Shown piece by piece: positions 35,024 to 46,968 of a stretch of 64,000 nucleotides of DNA. Under the pieces are notes generated by a model. The model did not search any database. It had not been told where the DNA came from and saw only the letters and a program-made list of their open reading frames with translations. Numbering within the stretch: the first letter of the stretch is position 1; every line of letters begins with the position of its first letter. Source of the DNA: Bryopsis sp. KO-2023 (lineage: Eukaryota > Chlorophyta > Ulvophyceae > Bryopsidales > Bryopsidaceae); assembly GCA_030272585.1 (NCBI GenBank), contig BSYQ01000006.1, forward strand, positions 749,001 to 813,000, written 5' to 3'. A program made the translations under genes and the position numbers.

Positions 35024-38000
35024 TCACACCCTCGAAGCTGGAGGGCCATCGGGACCCGGTTGGGTAGGCATTATCTGAGCTTGGAACAAAGATTCCTCTT
35101 CAGCCTGAAAAACTGGTGGAACCCCGCCAGGTCTGTCCCCTGCAATCTTTCCAATGGAAGTCGGCACGGCTGCAGTCACAGGGATGGAGGCCTGAGTTGG
35201 GACAGTTGAAGGCACGATGTTGATCAAGCCAGTCGAGGTTGGCATAGGAGTCGGTGTGACCATTCCTATCCCTCCAAACTCCATAGGTTGAGCGCTGGTC
35301 ATCAGCACCGGGGCTGAACCTGGCTGGGAGGCCACCGGCGGAATTTGAGCTTGGATCTGGGATTGGATTTGGTGCTGTGCCCGTTGGGACTGTTGCTGGG
35401 CAGCGGCAGCCTTGTTGATCAACTGGCGGAGCTGCTGGCGTTCGGAATCCACTCTTTGGCGAGCTGCCTTCAAACTCAGACGCTCTTGATCGAGTGCCTA
35501 CATCAAGTGATGCGAATCAAACTAGGTTGACATATAGGTGCAGAACATACACACAGAAATTGCCTTTCACCTGACATTCTGAGCACTTGTGTAGAGCGTG
35601 GGGTGTGTGAAAAGATCCATGGAAAACGTTAAGGGGCACTCACTCCACTCTTACATTTTTCTTGGTGAAGGACTGGGTCAAAAGTCGTTGCAGCAACTCA
35701 CTTTGTCAAGTTCCTCACAGTACTTCAGCTTGGCATCCATTTTCTTCAATTGGGAGTCGATCACTGTGACAACCAGCCTCTGGATTTCCCGCTCCTCTTG
35801 TTCAGCCATCAACTTTGCTTTGACTGCGGCTGCCGACAATGCGGTGGCTGCAGCAACCCTCATCTTTGATGAACTCACCCCTGCACAAGCATTCATTCCT
35901 TTCTCAAAAACAGTGGTTTTCCAAAGAAAAAAACCACCACACACCCCAATTCCAGAATTCCTTATTTTACTTTTTGCTTACCATTACTTGAGGCAGCTCG
36001 AGCATCGATGGTGGGGTTACCATTTTGAGCTGGTAACGGATCTCCTCCAACATTCCCATTCGATTGATTGGCAGCATGCTCCTGAGCGGCTGCCGGATCC
36101 TCTTCACTCAAAACCTCTAATGCTCTTTGGGCTGCGGCTGCAGCCACTTTTGGACCCACCATAGCTGCCAGAAACGCAACCTGGACAACAAATACACCAC
36201 TCAAAACCCAAACAGCTTGCTCCCTCAGACCTAGACATGCATTCCCCGCACGTATCAGCAAATTCACGTTTTCGAAACTGACAACTGGGCCATTTTTTTG
36301 GGGGGGGGGGCTGAAAAAAAAGACAAATTTATGACACCGCCTGAGCCCACAGCCATGCGAAGTGGTGAAGACAATTTCACACCTGTGCCATAACAGGATT
36401 GCTTGCATCTGCAAATGGAATGACCTCTTCCTCGAGTTCTTCTCGGCTGCCTCCATTCTCGGGGGGAATGGTGGGGGGTTGTGAGGCAGATGCCATTTGC
36501 TCCACAAATTGGTCTTCGATCGGCAGTTGCAAGAAATGCATGATGCACTGAAGCTGGGACTTGGTGCCCACGTGCTCCGCGACCTCCATCCAATTATCGT
36601 TGTAGAGCTCCAGCGCCTCCAGCAGCAGCAAAGTTTCTTGCTGACTCCATCCATCAGCATTCGGCTGCAATGAACCCCCAGGGACAGATGGAACTTGTTA
36701 GATGCGCTAGATCAAGGAGCAAAGTCAGCATGGAACATAAATCAGATTAAACCCATGCAAAACCTGAGCATTTGAAGAATGAAATCATACAGGCGTTGCT
36801 TTGGCGATGCGAAAAAATCCAGCAAACCTACACTCCCTCCCCACTGAATCCAGAACTGCTATTTTCTTCATTAGGGGTTTTCCCTCCCAACCCCCCCCCC
36901 AAAAAAAAAACCTTATTCAATACCTCTCCGGTGCTCTGATCCAGTCTGATGAAATCCTTGGCAGAAGTTCCAGGAGGAAACCGACCCTCGGCATATGCTT
37001 GGGGGCACAAATCGACATCTGGAATGGTCACACAATGATACCTGACTGCAGTGCAGTCTACCCAAGGCATCGCGTTACATCTAAACTGGGGGGGGTTCAC
37101 GCTTTTGTCATTCGCAGTCGTCCCATAATGGTTTTTTCGGGTGATCAAATTGAACCCCCCCTGGGCTCCCTTTGTGGCGGCCTCTGCCCCTTCTTGTGCT
37201 GTTGTTTGACCGAATCGAAAAAGTGCTGATGTCGATGGGGCAGGGTTTTGATTGGATAACTTTGCAGAGATGGGGCCGCCAGAAAGAGGGGCCACCTCGA
37301 CTTGGGTGGTGGGGTCCTTGGATCGATCCTTGGCCATGTAGTTGATCAAGCCCCAATTATCCAAGAAATTAAACACTCGGTAAATTCCGATGACATCACC
37401 AGTGAGCTGCTTTCTGACCTCGGTGAAACTGAGGACCCTGTTCAGAAGAAAACCAGACAACTTTGTGGGTTTTCTTTACCAACCCCCCCCCACACTTCCA
37501 CACTAGGCATTCTTGACTTTTCACTGATAGCTAGTGTCTATTTCGAGTTGAAAATCCAGCCAATCTGTAAAGATCAATGTGCAAAAATTTATAATGTGTA
37601 AGACATGAATGGACGTTTTGGGGGGCTCTTCAAACATCCAATGCAACCCATGACTAAGAGAGCTGCTTTGGCAAATTGGTGAAGTTTTCGAACATGCTTG
37701 ATGTACAAGCAAGGGCTGGGCGATTCCCTGCAAAGCTTAACCAATTGCAGAATTTCCTCGATTCTATGATTCTTCAGGGAGCCCATACACACACATCTGT
37801 GGAATAAATCCACTAAATAATCTGGACTCCAAGAAACATGGGCAATCGTTCCAATTCCAACTCCAATCAAGATTCTACCTTTCAGGGTTCTCCCTGTACT
37901 TGTTGATGATGAAGTCTCGATATTCCTTGTAAATTTGTGGTGTTTTGGATGATGCCCTGCCATTGAAGAATTCGGGAACCAATTGCCTCTCCAGATCATC

Positions 38001-40979
38001 AATCTTATTCCAATCAAACCAGCACCCATACGCTGGAACTCTGTACATTTCCTTCTGGACCTTTGGGGGGGCTGGGGGGATGACATCCGGAATTTCAACA
38101 TCTTTTGGAGGGTCAGCCTTTGGCACTTGTTCGGAAAGAGAAACTCCTGGAATAGGTTGGGGCTGTTGGCCCTACAAAGTAACATCGTTCCAAGTAACCG
38201 TCAGGAAGCAGAACCCCCTTCCGCTCCCTCCTCCAAGCATAAGCCCTTGGGGTTTTGCATCAGATTTTCACCTATTTTTAGATCGAAAATGACAGGGGGC
38301 ATGTGTTTGGGAAAAGGGGGGAGGGACAGAAACTATCATGAGTAATTTGATTGCCTCTCATCGTTTATGGTAGTTTCTTGTGAGCCGAATCGCAATTGGT
38401 TGATTGCAATACATTTTTTTTTTTCCAACCTGGGAGATATCTTCCAAGACGCCTGCTCCTTCCATTGTTGATCTATGGGGTTCGATGACTTTGTGCTTGA
38501 CCACATTGGATGCGATTTTCACAGCAGCCAATGGGTCGATTTCTGGTCGAGGAGCGGGCTCCTCTGCCTTGCTTCTTTTCGACTCTCTTTCCCCTTCTTC
38601 ACTCATACCCTCTTCGCCAGCTGTCTTTTCAGGGCTATTGTCATCACGCTTTCTTTTTCCCTGCAATGAAATGGGCACTTTTCAATTTCCCTTACACAGA
38701 ACGAGTAGCTGTCCCAACACCCTATGAAACACACTGGCGGAGCCAAATCATCAAGATGTATCATCAATACAACATGCTTCCGAGATATGTAAAGATCTAT
38801 TGCCGCATGAGGAGAATTGAAAACGAAACAATTTGTTGACCCTCCCCCCCACCCCCCATCCCCCCCCCAAAAAAAAAGGTTCAACAAAGCTTTTAATCAA
38901 TAGAATCCTCCCAGGAAACCAGAAATCACCTACGGGCAGACTTCCTGGCAACTTGAAAAAGCAACAAGATGAGTCAGCTGACTCCTAAAATTCTCTGTCA
39001 TTTTTTTCACCTGCGAATCGTTATCATTTCCACCAGCCACCGTTGCCTCTCCATCGGTCCTTCCATCGACATCCATTTCGTCTCCTTCACCACACCCTGC
39101 CAACAAGATCAAGAATCAAGCACAGCAAAATAAAGAAACAGAAATCAACAGCCCAAACATCTGATAGTTGAGAATTTTGGGACAGGCAAGCCAATGTCCA
39201 CATACTTGCTTTCTCAGCTTCTTTCCGAAACCTTTCTTGCTCATCCTGGAACTCCTCTGTTTCGTAATCGATGGGGTTCATCCACTCGTTGTACTTATGC
39301 GAATCATGCAACCAGCGGACATACACTTTCCAAGGCCCGATCGCATCGTGATCCGGCTCCAGCCCTTCCGGAGCGGTTGCTGAGGGAACCCACTCGTCGT
39401 AGCTCTCGGGCAAATACCACCAGTGGACAAAAGCACCCCCGTTGCTGCAGAAACCAGAGAGGGTGTTCCTTTTGATTGAGACCATGAATTGGCATTTGAA
39501 ACGGCATGCAAACTATGAGATAATGAGAATTGTTTACACCAGGCCTGGTTGGTAAAAGGGGTCGGCTGGCAGTGCAGCTGAGACAGAAAAAAATCAGAGT
39601 GAATCAGCCCTGACACACCTTCACTGAGCCCTGGTTCACTTTTAGTTGTCCTTGTTTTATTACTTTAATTGTGGAATCTGAATGGTTTTTCTTCTTGAAG
39701 CAAACTCACCTTTCCTCCAAGGATCTGATATACTGCTTGCCATCATCTGGGTCCCCACCATCTCCGAAAGGATATACAATATGCGTCACGCCGGCATCAT
39801 CTGTAACATTAGTCAGTGTTTAGAATTCCCTTCCAATTATATGAGCTCCAGGTTGCCATTGTCAATAGTTCTCTTGTTTTGATCAAGGCCAGACCAAACC
39901 TGCCCGAAATATGAAGTAGGTTTGCAGATAAATGATTCGTTTCTTACCTGGGGCGGTAGCCACTCGGCCGCCCAATTGGTTAACAATGTTTTTGAGAGTG
40001 TCTGCATTGTCGCAGGCTGAATCGATGTATACACTAGGGTGGGCCAATTTCCCTTCCCCCTCAAGCTCCTTTTTCAATGTCGTCAGTAATTCTAGATTCT
40101 GCAATTGACAGCACGATTTTATGGGTCATTACTTGCACAATGAGAAGAGTATCCCCCTAGATTCTGCGGTCCATTTATCACCGGGAACCTGCCAAACCCA
40201 GCATAGTTTCCCCAAAACATGAAACTGGTGGCTGTGAGAAAACCAAAGCTTCAAAAAAAATTCCTTTGGAGAACAATGAGAGCTTTTTCCATGATTTGGA
40301 ATTCTTTGGGATTTGCCCTGATGGTGGCATCGACTCGCCTGATCGTGTTTGGAGGGGTTTTGCCAGTCCGCTTTCTCGAGGTGACGCTTTGTGAGCAACT
40401 CGTGACACTTTGCTGCAATTACGTAAACCGACCCCGTGGGCGAAAAGTCCCTGAACAGCCTCGCTGGTAACTTGGCGAACGGTTTCGATGCCGGGGCCTG
40501 ATCGCGACGCAAACTGCACCAACTCAGCGCCAGGAACATACACACCAGCACTTCAAACGTGTCAAAAAATGGAGTCCAGCGCGACGTACGTCTTTGCCCA
40601 GAGCATCCTCCGAAAACTGTTGGACGTGCGCGAGCAACAGGGCGATAGACTTCCTGTCGTACTTGGCTTCGGGGATATCTTGCTGCAATTGTCGAGCGAC
40701 GGGTTCCACCCGCTTCAGGAATTGCTCAGTCTGATTGGGGGGCAACAGCGTCGTCAAACGAAAAGCAAATCCAACCCCCTCGCAACCAGCCAACCGAAAA
40801 CGACTGACGACAGATCGTCACTCGCCCAACAACATCCCGTACCGACTCCCCGAAAGGAAAACAGCCACAGTTCTGAAGTGGGGACCACGGAAAACGAAAC
40901 GCGCTTCCCTTGGGGAAAAACAACGAACCTGGTAGTCGGCGACTCGCACGTTTCCGTCTTTCTTACCGACGTCCGCCAT
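35024..40979 (-). CDS. SWI3/SMARCC-type subunit of SWI/SNF chromatin-remodelling complex
   Basis: Scaffold subunit of nuclear SWI/SNF. Fourteen minus-strand exons with exact phases give 1029 residues: 40979-40929, 40730-40590, 40497-40339, 40098-39948, 39800-39710, 39444-39206, 39096-39011, 38660-38430, 38171-37879, 37437-36924, 36664-36383, 36180-35982, 35880-35702 and 35497-35024. Domains in order: animal SMARCC-like N-terminal region (FSEDALGK, FAKLPARLFRDFSPTGSVYV), a BRCT-like part (VTHIVYP), a chromo-like part (FVHWWYLPESYDEWVP), a Lys/Arg-rich linker, SWIRM at about 425-512 (VPAYGCWFDWNKIDDLE), a ZZ-type zinc finger at about 600-645 (RCNAMPWVDC, RYHC, DLCPQAY), SANT at about 655-705 (WSQQETLLLLEALELYNDNW), an acidic/Ala-rich coil and a Gln/Pro-rich tail. 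It thus combines the long N-terminus of animal SMARCC with the ZZ finger seen in fungi and plants. The intron after exon 3 appears to use a GC donor. Confidence 0.93.
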
Positions 40980-41532
40980 GGTGGGTTTCGATTCGGCGCG
41001 AAACAGGGGAGGTGTTCTTCGCAGAAACGAGTCGATGAGTGCCAGTTACTGCATTCGCGCAGAGTTGCTGTAAACGGCAAGAGCGGAAGGAAAGCTCCAA
41101 ATCGCTGTGAGTATGACCTCAAGAGAATAATCGACTTGATTAACGCGCAAGCTGATTGATGTTAATTAGACGTTTGCAAAATGGGTTGTTCAAACAGGTT
41201 CGTCTTCTCTGGTGAAAGAAAAGGGAACAAAACTGGACCTAATCATTTAGTGTTCTGAAGGGGGCGAACGAGGCTTCGCGAGAAGGTGGAAATGTTCAGA
41301 TAGAGCAACCCATGAATACAAACAAGTGTGGAAGGCGACAGGAGTGGATCCCAAAAAGCAGTTACAATGAACGCATCTAAAAAAGAAAAATGTTCCATCG
41401 CTAGCCCGACATCGAGAAAACACTATCGAAGAAAGAAACCACCATCATCCAATATTCCAAACTAACATCCCTACGAAATGTCTTTTCCCAACGTCAGCAT
41501 CTAGTTTCCTGATCAAATCAAGAAGGGCACAC
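40980..41532. other. Intergenic: SWI3 promoter / PepN 3' region
   Basis: No gene supported. Both neighbours are on the minus strand, so this 550-bp stretch should hold the terminator of the aminopeptidase gene and the promoter of the SWI3-like gene. Confidence 0.5.
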
Positions 41533-44500
41533 TATCCACTGGAAGAAAACATTTTTTCTTTTTCACTCCAAACTCTTTGAAACGATCTCGAAAGTGTTTT
41601 CGGAAAGTTTTTCCTCTGCCAGCATTTTCTGGAGCTCCTTCTTCATCAAATCTTGTCTGACTGTGTCGAACTGTCTCCATTTGGACATGACAGCATTGCA
41701 CAATCGAGAGGCACAACCAGGGTTGATGGCATCGATCTATTAAAAAAAATAAAAATACCCCGGAATCAATTTCTGGAAACGGAGATTATCAACACAACAT
41801 TGTAAATCTGTCAAATACAAAAAGGATAATTGGATCCGCAAGTATTGAAGACACCAAATGGAAACTAGAGAACCCCTACAGGAGTATTGCTCTCTATCCA
41901 TTCCGCCACCAATAAAATGCATTGATAGATTAAATGCATTGATAGAAGCAACGAAGCCTGGATGGAATGGATTGAAAACCCTACCTTCAAAATTCTGTCT
42001 GACATCCACTTGTATCCAGACCCATCAATGTTGTGGAAGTTGATGGCGCTGCCAGCAAAACCACCCAACAGAGTGTAGTTGCAATTGGGGTTTGTGATGG
42101 TGTAACCTGGGTGGCTTTCCAGTTTCTCCACTTCCGCCAAATTGCCAGGAATATTCGACATGCACTACAATAAACCACCCCAAAGAACATGTTACTACAG
42201 GGTGCACTCTGCAATTGGTCGATAAAAATTCTGCAACGAAAACACTAGTACAACAGAAGAGGCTTAAGGTCAGCACGCACACCCCATCATTACCACACGA
42301 ACGAGGGTATTTGAATCGATCAGGCGCTAGTTTCCAGCAGTGCAGTACAAAGCCCACGCCACCTCAATACCAAAAACCACTACTGCATGCCAGAAGGTCT
42401 GGGGGACCCTATCTTTGTTTCAACGAGATGCAATTCATGTGGGGGGTTTAAAAATTAGGAACATCAACCTTTCATTCAGCAATGGGCAGGCACCGACCTG
42501 GACAGAGAGCCACTTGAGCAACACCAGCTTGTCGTCCTTCCATTTTTCACCAAACTCTTCGAGAGCCGTTTTGCGTTCATCGCAGGGCACGCTCGAAAGA
42601 GCACCCAGCGCAGCAATGGCGTCAGTCATGTTGGTGGCCTCTCGGCACCGCTTCAGACACTCCTCATTGTATTTGGGTTTGTTCAAAGAGGAAAGATAGG
42701 CGAGAGCCCGGTTCTTCAAAGCCCTCTTGCCCACACTCTTGGGATCAACCTTGTACTCTTCATCTGTACAACAAACAAACATAAATCAATGAAAGATCCA
42801 CACCCTAAAAATGCTACCAATACGTCCAATGCTGTTTAATCTTCTCTTTCAGAAAGAATGGAAAAGAGAAACATTCCAGAAAGAATGGAAAAAAAGGGGG
42901 GGGGGTGTTGTTGAACAAATGGATCAGAAATTTTTGGATGTGATGTGGCATATCAGCACACCTGGTGGAGAAGAGTTGTCCTTCAGCACCACCTCCAGCT
43001 CCGACTCCAGCTGCTCAGCAATCGACTTCTGGATGAAGATCCTCACCTCGTGCAACACCACGGGGTCGGCGTTCTGGATAGTCTGGTAGAGTTCGGATTG
43101 AGGGGGGATACCAGTGGCCAGCGATGAGAAAGCCCCATCGATGCTGGTGTCCAAAAACACCGACTTGAAGGCATCCACCAGCTTTTGGGGGACCCCTCCG
43201 GCTGCTGCACATCGATCTTTCACAGTACCTTCGGAAGATGCAATAGCAGCGTTGTAGAGGTCGATGATGGTTTTCTTGGAGAGCTTCTGGCCAGCATCCC
43301 ACCTGGAAACGTTCAGTGACAGTGCATTGGAGCTTTTCAGTGAAGGTTTTGTGGCACCCCCAACATGCCTGGTTGAATGCAGCAAAAGCACTGGTACCTG
43401 TTGAACTGATCGCTGTCGTTGGCAAAAAGGAAGACGAGATCCTCATCAGTTTGACCTTCAACGGTCAATTTCACGGGTGCTGAGAAATCTCTCAGAATCG
43501 AGGGCACTGGCTTTTCAGCAACGTTCTCGAATACAAAAGTGGCCTCTTCAGTGTCAAACTCCAGAACTGCAGTTGTTCCAGTCACCTTTGCCCCACCCTA
43601 TTTGACAGGACACATATCTCAGGTGCGTTCAATGGTAGCACACAACTCGCATTCTTCAGCACCCGTTCACAAATGTTGCATCTTACCCGAACTTCGACAG
43701 GCATATCCTTTCCATCCGCACCCAGAAGCCCCACCGAGATTGGGATCAACACTGGCACCTTCTCAGTCTGACCTGGAGTGGGTGGGGTCTTCTGTTTGGC
43801 AGTCAGAGTGTAGGTTTTCGCCTCAGGATCGTACACTGTCGAAATGTCGAGGGCAGGGGTTCCAGCTTGCGAATACCACTTGGCCAAGGATGACAAATCC
43901 TTTCCGTTTGCGTCTGCCATAGCAGCCAAGAAATCGTCACAAGTGACAGCCTGGCCATCATGCCTCTCGAAGTAGAGGTCCATTCCTTTTCGGAATCCAT
44001 CCACACCCAAGATCGTTTGGTACAGCCCAATGATTGTAGCACCCTGGCAAATGACCAAAATGAAATGAACTCATGGATGCAGCCCACAAAATAAATAGCA
44101 AATCCTCACCGATATTCATCCTTAATGACCGGATCCATGTGGTTGGGAACTACTCCTCATCGAATTTTTCCACCCAAATACAAATCCAATGGGCAGCACC
44201 CAAAAAATGGCTTAAAATATGTACTTGTGACTGGCATTTCTAAACAGCTTTAGAAATATTAAGACATGAGAAATATGATCTGGTATGGCACCTTTCTGTA
44301 GACAGTTCCGGTGTAGAAGTTGTCCATTTTCATGTAAGAATCTGGCCGAATGGGGTGAGCCATTGGACCAGCATCTTCTGTGAACTGGCCAGCCCTCATG
44401 AAGGTCGCATCAGAAATCCTCTTCACAGGCCGTGAGTTCATGTCCGACGAGAATTGCTGAGAAGCACAACCGAAAAATAAAAAAACCACAATGATTTACC

Positions 44501-45988
44501 ACATATCACCATGCATTTGGACATTGGATGAGCGGAAGACAGCCACACAATGAATGCTGCAAGATGCTTCCCTATTTTGACACGAACCTGATCTCTGAAA
44601 ACGGTGAGGCCTTCCTTCAAGGTCAGTTGAAACCAATCCCGGCAGGTCACTCTGTTCCCCGTCCAGTTGTGGAAGTACTCATGGGCTACCACACCTTGCA
44701 CAGCCAAGAAATCAGAATCCGTTGCTGTGTCCGGCGACGCCAGAACACACCTGGTGTTAAACACATTCAGGGACTTGTTTTCCATCGCCCCCATGTTGAA
44801 ATCGTCGACGGCAACGATGTTGAACAGGTCCAGATCGTACTCCCGGCCGAATTTCTCTTCATCCCATTTCATGGCTTGCTGCAGGGAATTCATTGCGTGG
44901 CCAACTTTGCTGATGTTGTGGCGCTCCGTGAAAATCCTGAGGGCGACGTCTTTGCCAGACATGGTTTTGAAGGTGTCTTCCTGCATGGCGAAATCTCCGG
45001 CCACCAGAGCAAACAGGTAGCAAGGCTTTCGGAAGGGATCCACCCAAACAGCATAGTGCCTGAACAATATAGCCACGTTTTGCGTTACATTTATTGAGCC
45101 TTTTCACCAGCTGGAAATCAAAATGCATTGGACTTAGAAAATTATGAAAGGAAATCAAGTTTAATGCATTTTGATAATTTTCTTTCTTAACTTTCTTTTG
45201 TGTATTGTGACATCTGTTGCGCAAAAATCTCAGTTGCGCCAAATGTATTAACATTCATTACTGGTGAAAATGTTCCAAGATAAATTCATATAGAAATGCA
45301 AAATGTGGGGGATGGCGATCATTATTTGATGCTCACCTTCCACCATCGAGGTCCCCTTGGCTCTCCAAATTTCCATTGGAAAGCAGAGTGGGGTATTTAG
45401 CCTTCTCAGCTTCGATCCGGACGGTGTACATAGCCATCACATCGGGTCGATCATAATAATATGTGATCCCCCGGAATCCCTCAGCCTCACACTGCCCAAA
45501 CATAGATCGTCAGTCGATGTCTTCAGATGCAAGTTCAGAATTGCTCAAGCACAAGACACAAGCTTGCCTTTTTGGCTGCTTCAGGGCAATGGTATGTGTT
45601 TAAAGAAGATGAATACCTGAGTGCAGTAATTGCCGCTGGATTTGTACAGCCCTTCGAGACTGGTGTTCTCCTGGGGCTTGATGTCGACCTCGATCTCGAC
45701 GTCGAACTCTCCGGCGGGCAACCCTTCGATAGTCAGAAGCTTCGGGGTGACTGTGTACTTATCCTTGGCCAATTCCGTCCCCGCGACTTTGACGCTCACG
45801 AGGCTGACGTCGTTGCGACCATCCAATACAAGCGGGGGTGGGGTGGTGCCGCTGTAGTTAGGGACGAAGCGGATCTTTGTGGCTACCCTCGTGGAGTCCT
45901 CGTTGAGATTGAACGACAAGTGGTAGTCGTTCACCAGGTAAGGGGTGGGTTTGTAATCCTTGCGATATGTGGTGGTGGACTTCGACAT
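41533..45988 (-). CDS. Alanyl aminopeptidase, M1 family, bacterial PepN type
   Basis: Zinc exopeptidase removing N-terminal residues from peptides. Ten minus-strand exons (45988-45617, 45491-45337, 45059-44588, 44456-44292, 44043-43687, 43597-43398, 43302-42962, 42763-42498, 42164-41985, 41736-41533) give 903 residues, close to E. coli PepN (870). The exopeptidase motif GAMEN is at 266-270. The zinc site HEYFH begins at His302, with the third ligand Glu325 in LTLKEGLT, 18 residues after HExx[21 protein letters not shown] and [20 protein letters not shown] are hallmark PepN segments. This subtype in algae and plants is usually organellar. The chosen start lacks a targeting peptide. A minus-strand stretch starting at 46430 (MLSPRRKPHLTQVFVLNSP) could be a targeting exon joined through 46290 to just before 45988, but the splice is unproven. 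Confidence 0.93.
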
Positions 45989-46968
45989 CTCTTCAGTCTG
46001 CTGGAAGTGAACAACACGGCTGAATCAAACGGTCGAAACTGTAGATCTCGAAATATGAAACACGCAGGCCAAAGAAAGAGACGTCAGCTCGACCGAACCG
46101 AACCGAACCGACAAGCATCCTAGAACAAACGCTTGGTAGATCTGTGAGTGATCGCTTGCATAGACAGGAAACTCTGTAAACCGCACGCAGAAGCACGCCT
46201 AATTTAAGGCGATCGAGACGGAACATCGGTTAAACCTCCCACTCTAGGTCGTCAACCTCACCCCGTCCCGATCTCCGCGACCGTAACCCACCTCTGGTGT
46301 AGCCACCGAAGCGTAAGTTCGGAATTGAACTCTGTTCAATGGCGACTGCTGCAAGCACCGTTGTAGGAGAGGCTGGACTGTTCAGCACAAAAACCTGGGT
46401 GAGGTGTGGTTTGCGTCTGGGTGACAGCATACAGAGCGATCCCATGTCTGACTGAAATGCTAAAGCGTCAGACCATCGAAGGCACCAGAAACTTGTCAGC
46501 GTTGCAGATGTTCTTCTCACCAGGTCGGCAGAAGGCGCGAGGGCGGGCGGTTGTCGCGCCGGTGCCTAAACCAGTCCGACATCATTGTAACAGTCCACAA
46601 CGCAACTCAACACAGTAACTCGATCCACCAACCCCACAAGTTGGTGACGACCGAGGCCATCACGGTAGACAATCAAACTATAGCCTACCACGAGAACGCA
46701 GGCGGTGGGTTGCGTTGGGGAGTCTTAACGCTGAGCCGAAATGGCGGCTGAGTCTTGACTCCAGCATCGACATGCTCTTGCACACGTGCTCGCCCCTCTG
46801 CAGCCCCCAAAACATCGCACGGTTCATGGACTCTACTCAAGCAGCGTCCAACAAGTGTCGAACCACTCCAGAAAAGCGTAATCGTAATCACAAAGATTTC
46901 GATGTGCCGTACATGTTGTCGTTCTCATAAAACTGACAAAGGCTGGAATTGACATCGGCCAGACAAAG
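45989..46968. promoter_or_regulatory. Shared upstream region of PepN (-) and eEFSec (+)
   Basis: Head-to-head arrangement with about 980 bp between start codons, so promoters of both genes must lie here. The part at 46290-46430 may be an extra 5' coding exon of the aminopeptidase. The tandem pentamer cgaac/accga (about 46090-46110: gaccgaaccgaaccgaaccgac) is the only repeated motif noted. Confidence 0.45.

Noticed and set aside
40488-41159. 223-residue plus-strand open frame opposite the SWI3 N-terminal exons
   Set aside because: It is antisense to exons 1-3 of the SWI3-like gene, whose minus-strand reading has strong family conservation; codon composition of the plus frame has no family features.
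44528-46123. Long plus-strand frames (189 and 198 residues) opposite the aminopeptidase
   Set aside because: They are complementary-strand shadows of highly conserved PepN exons.
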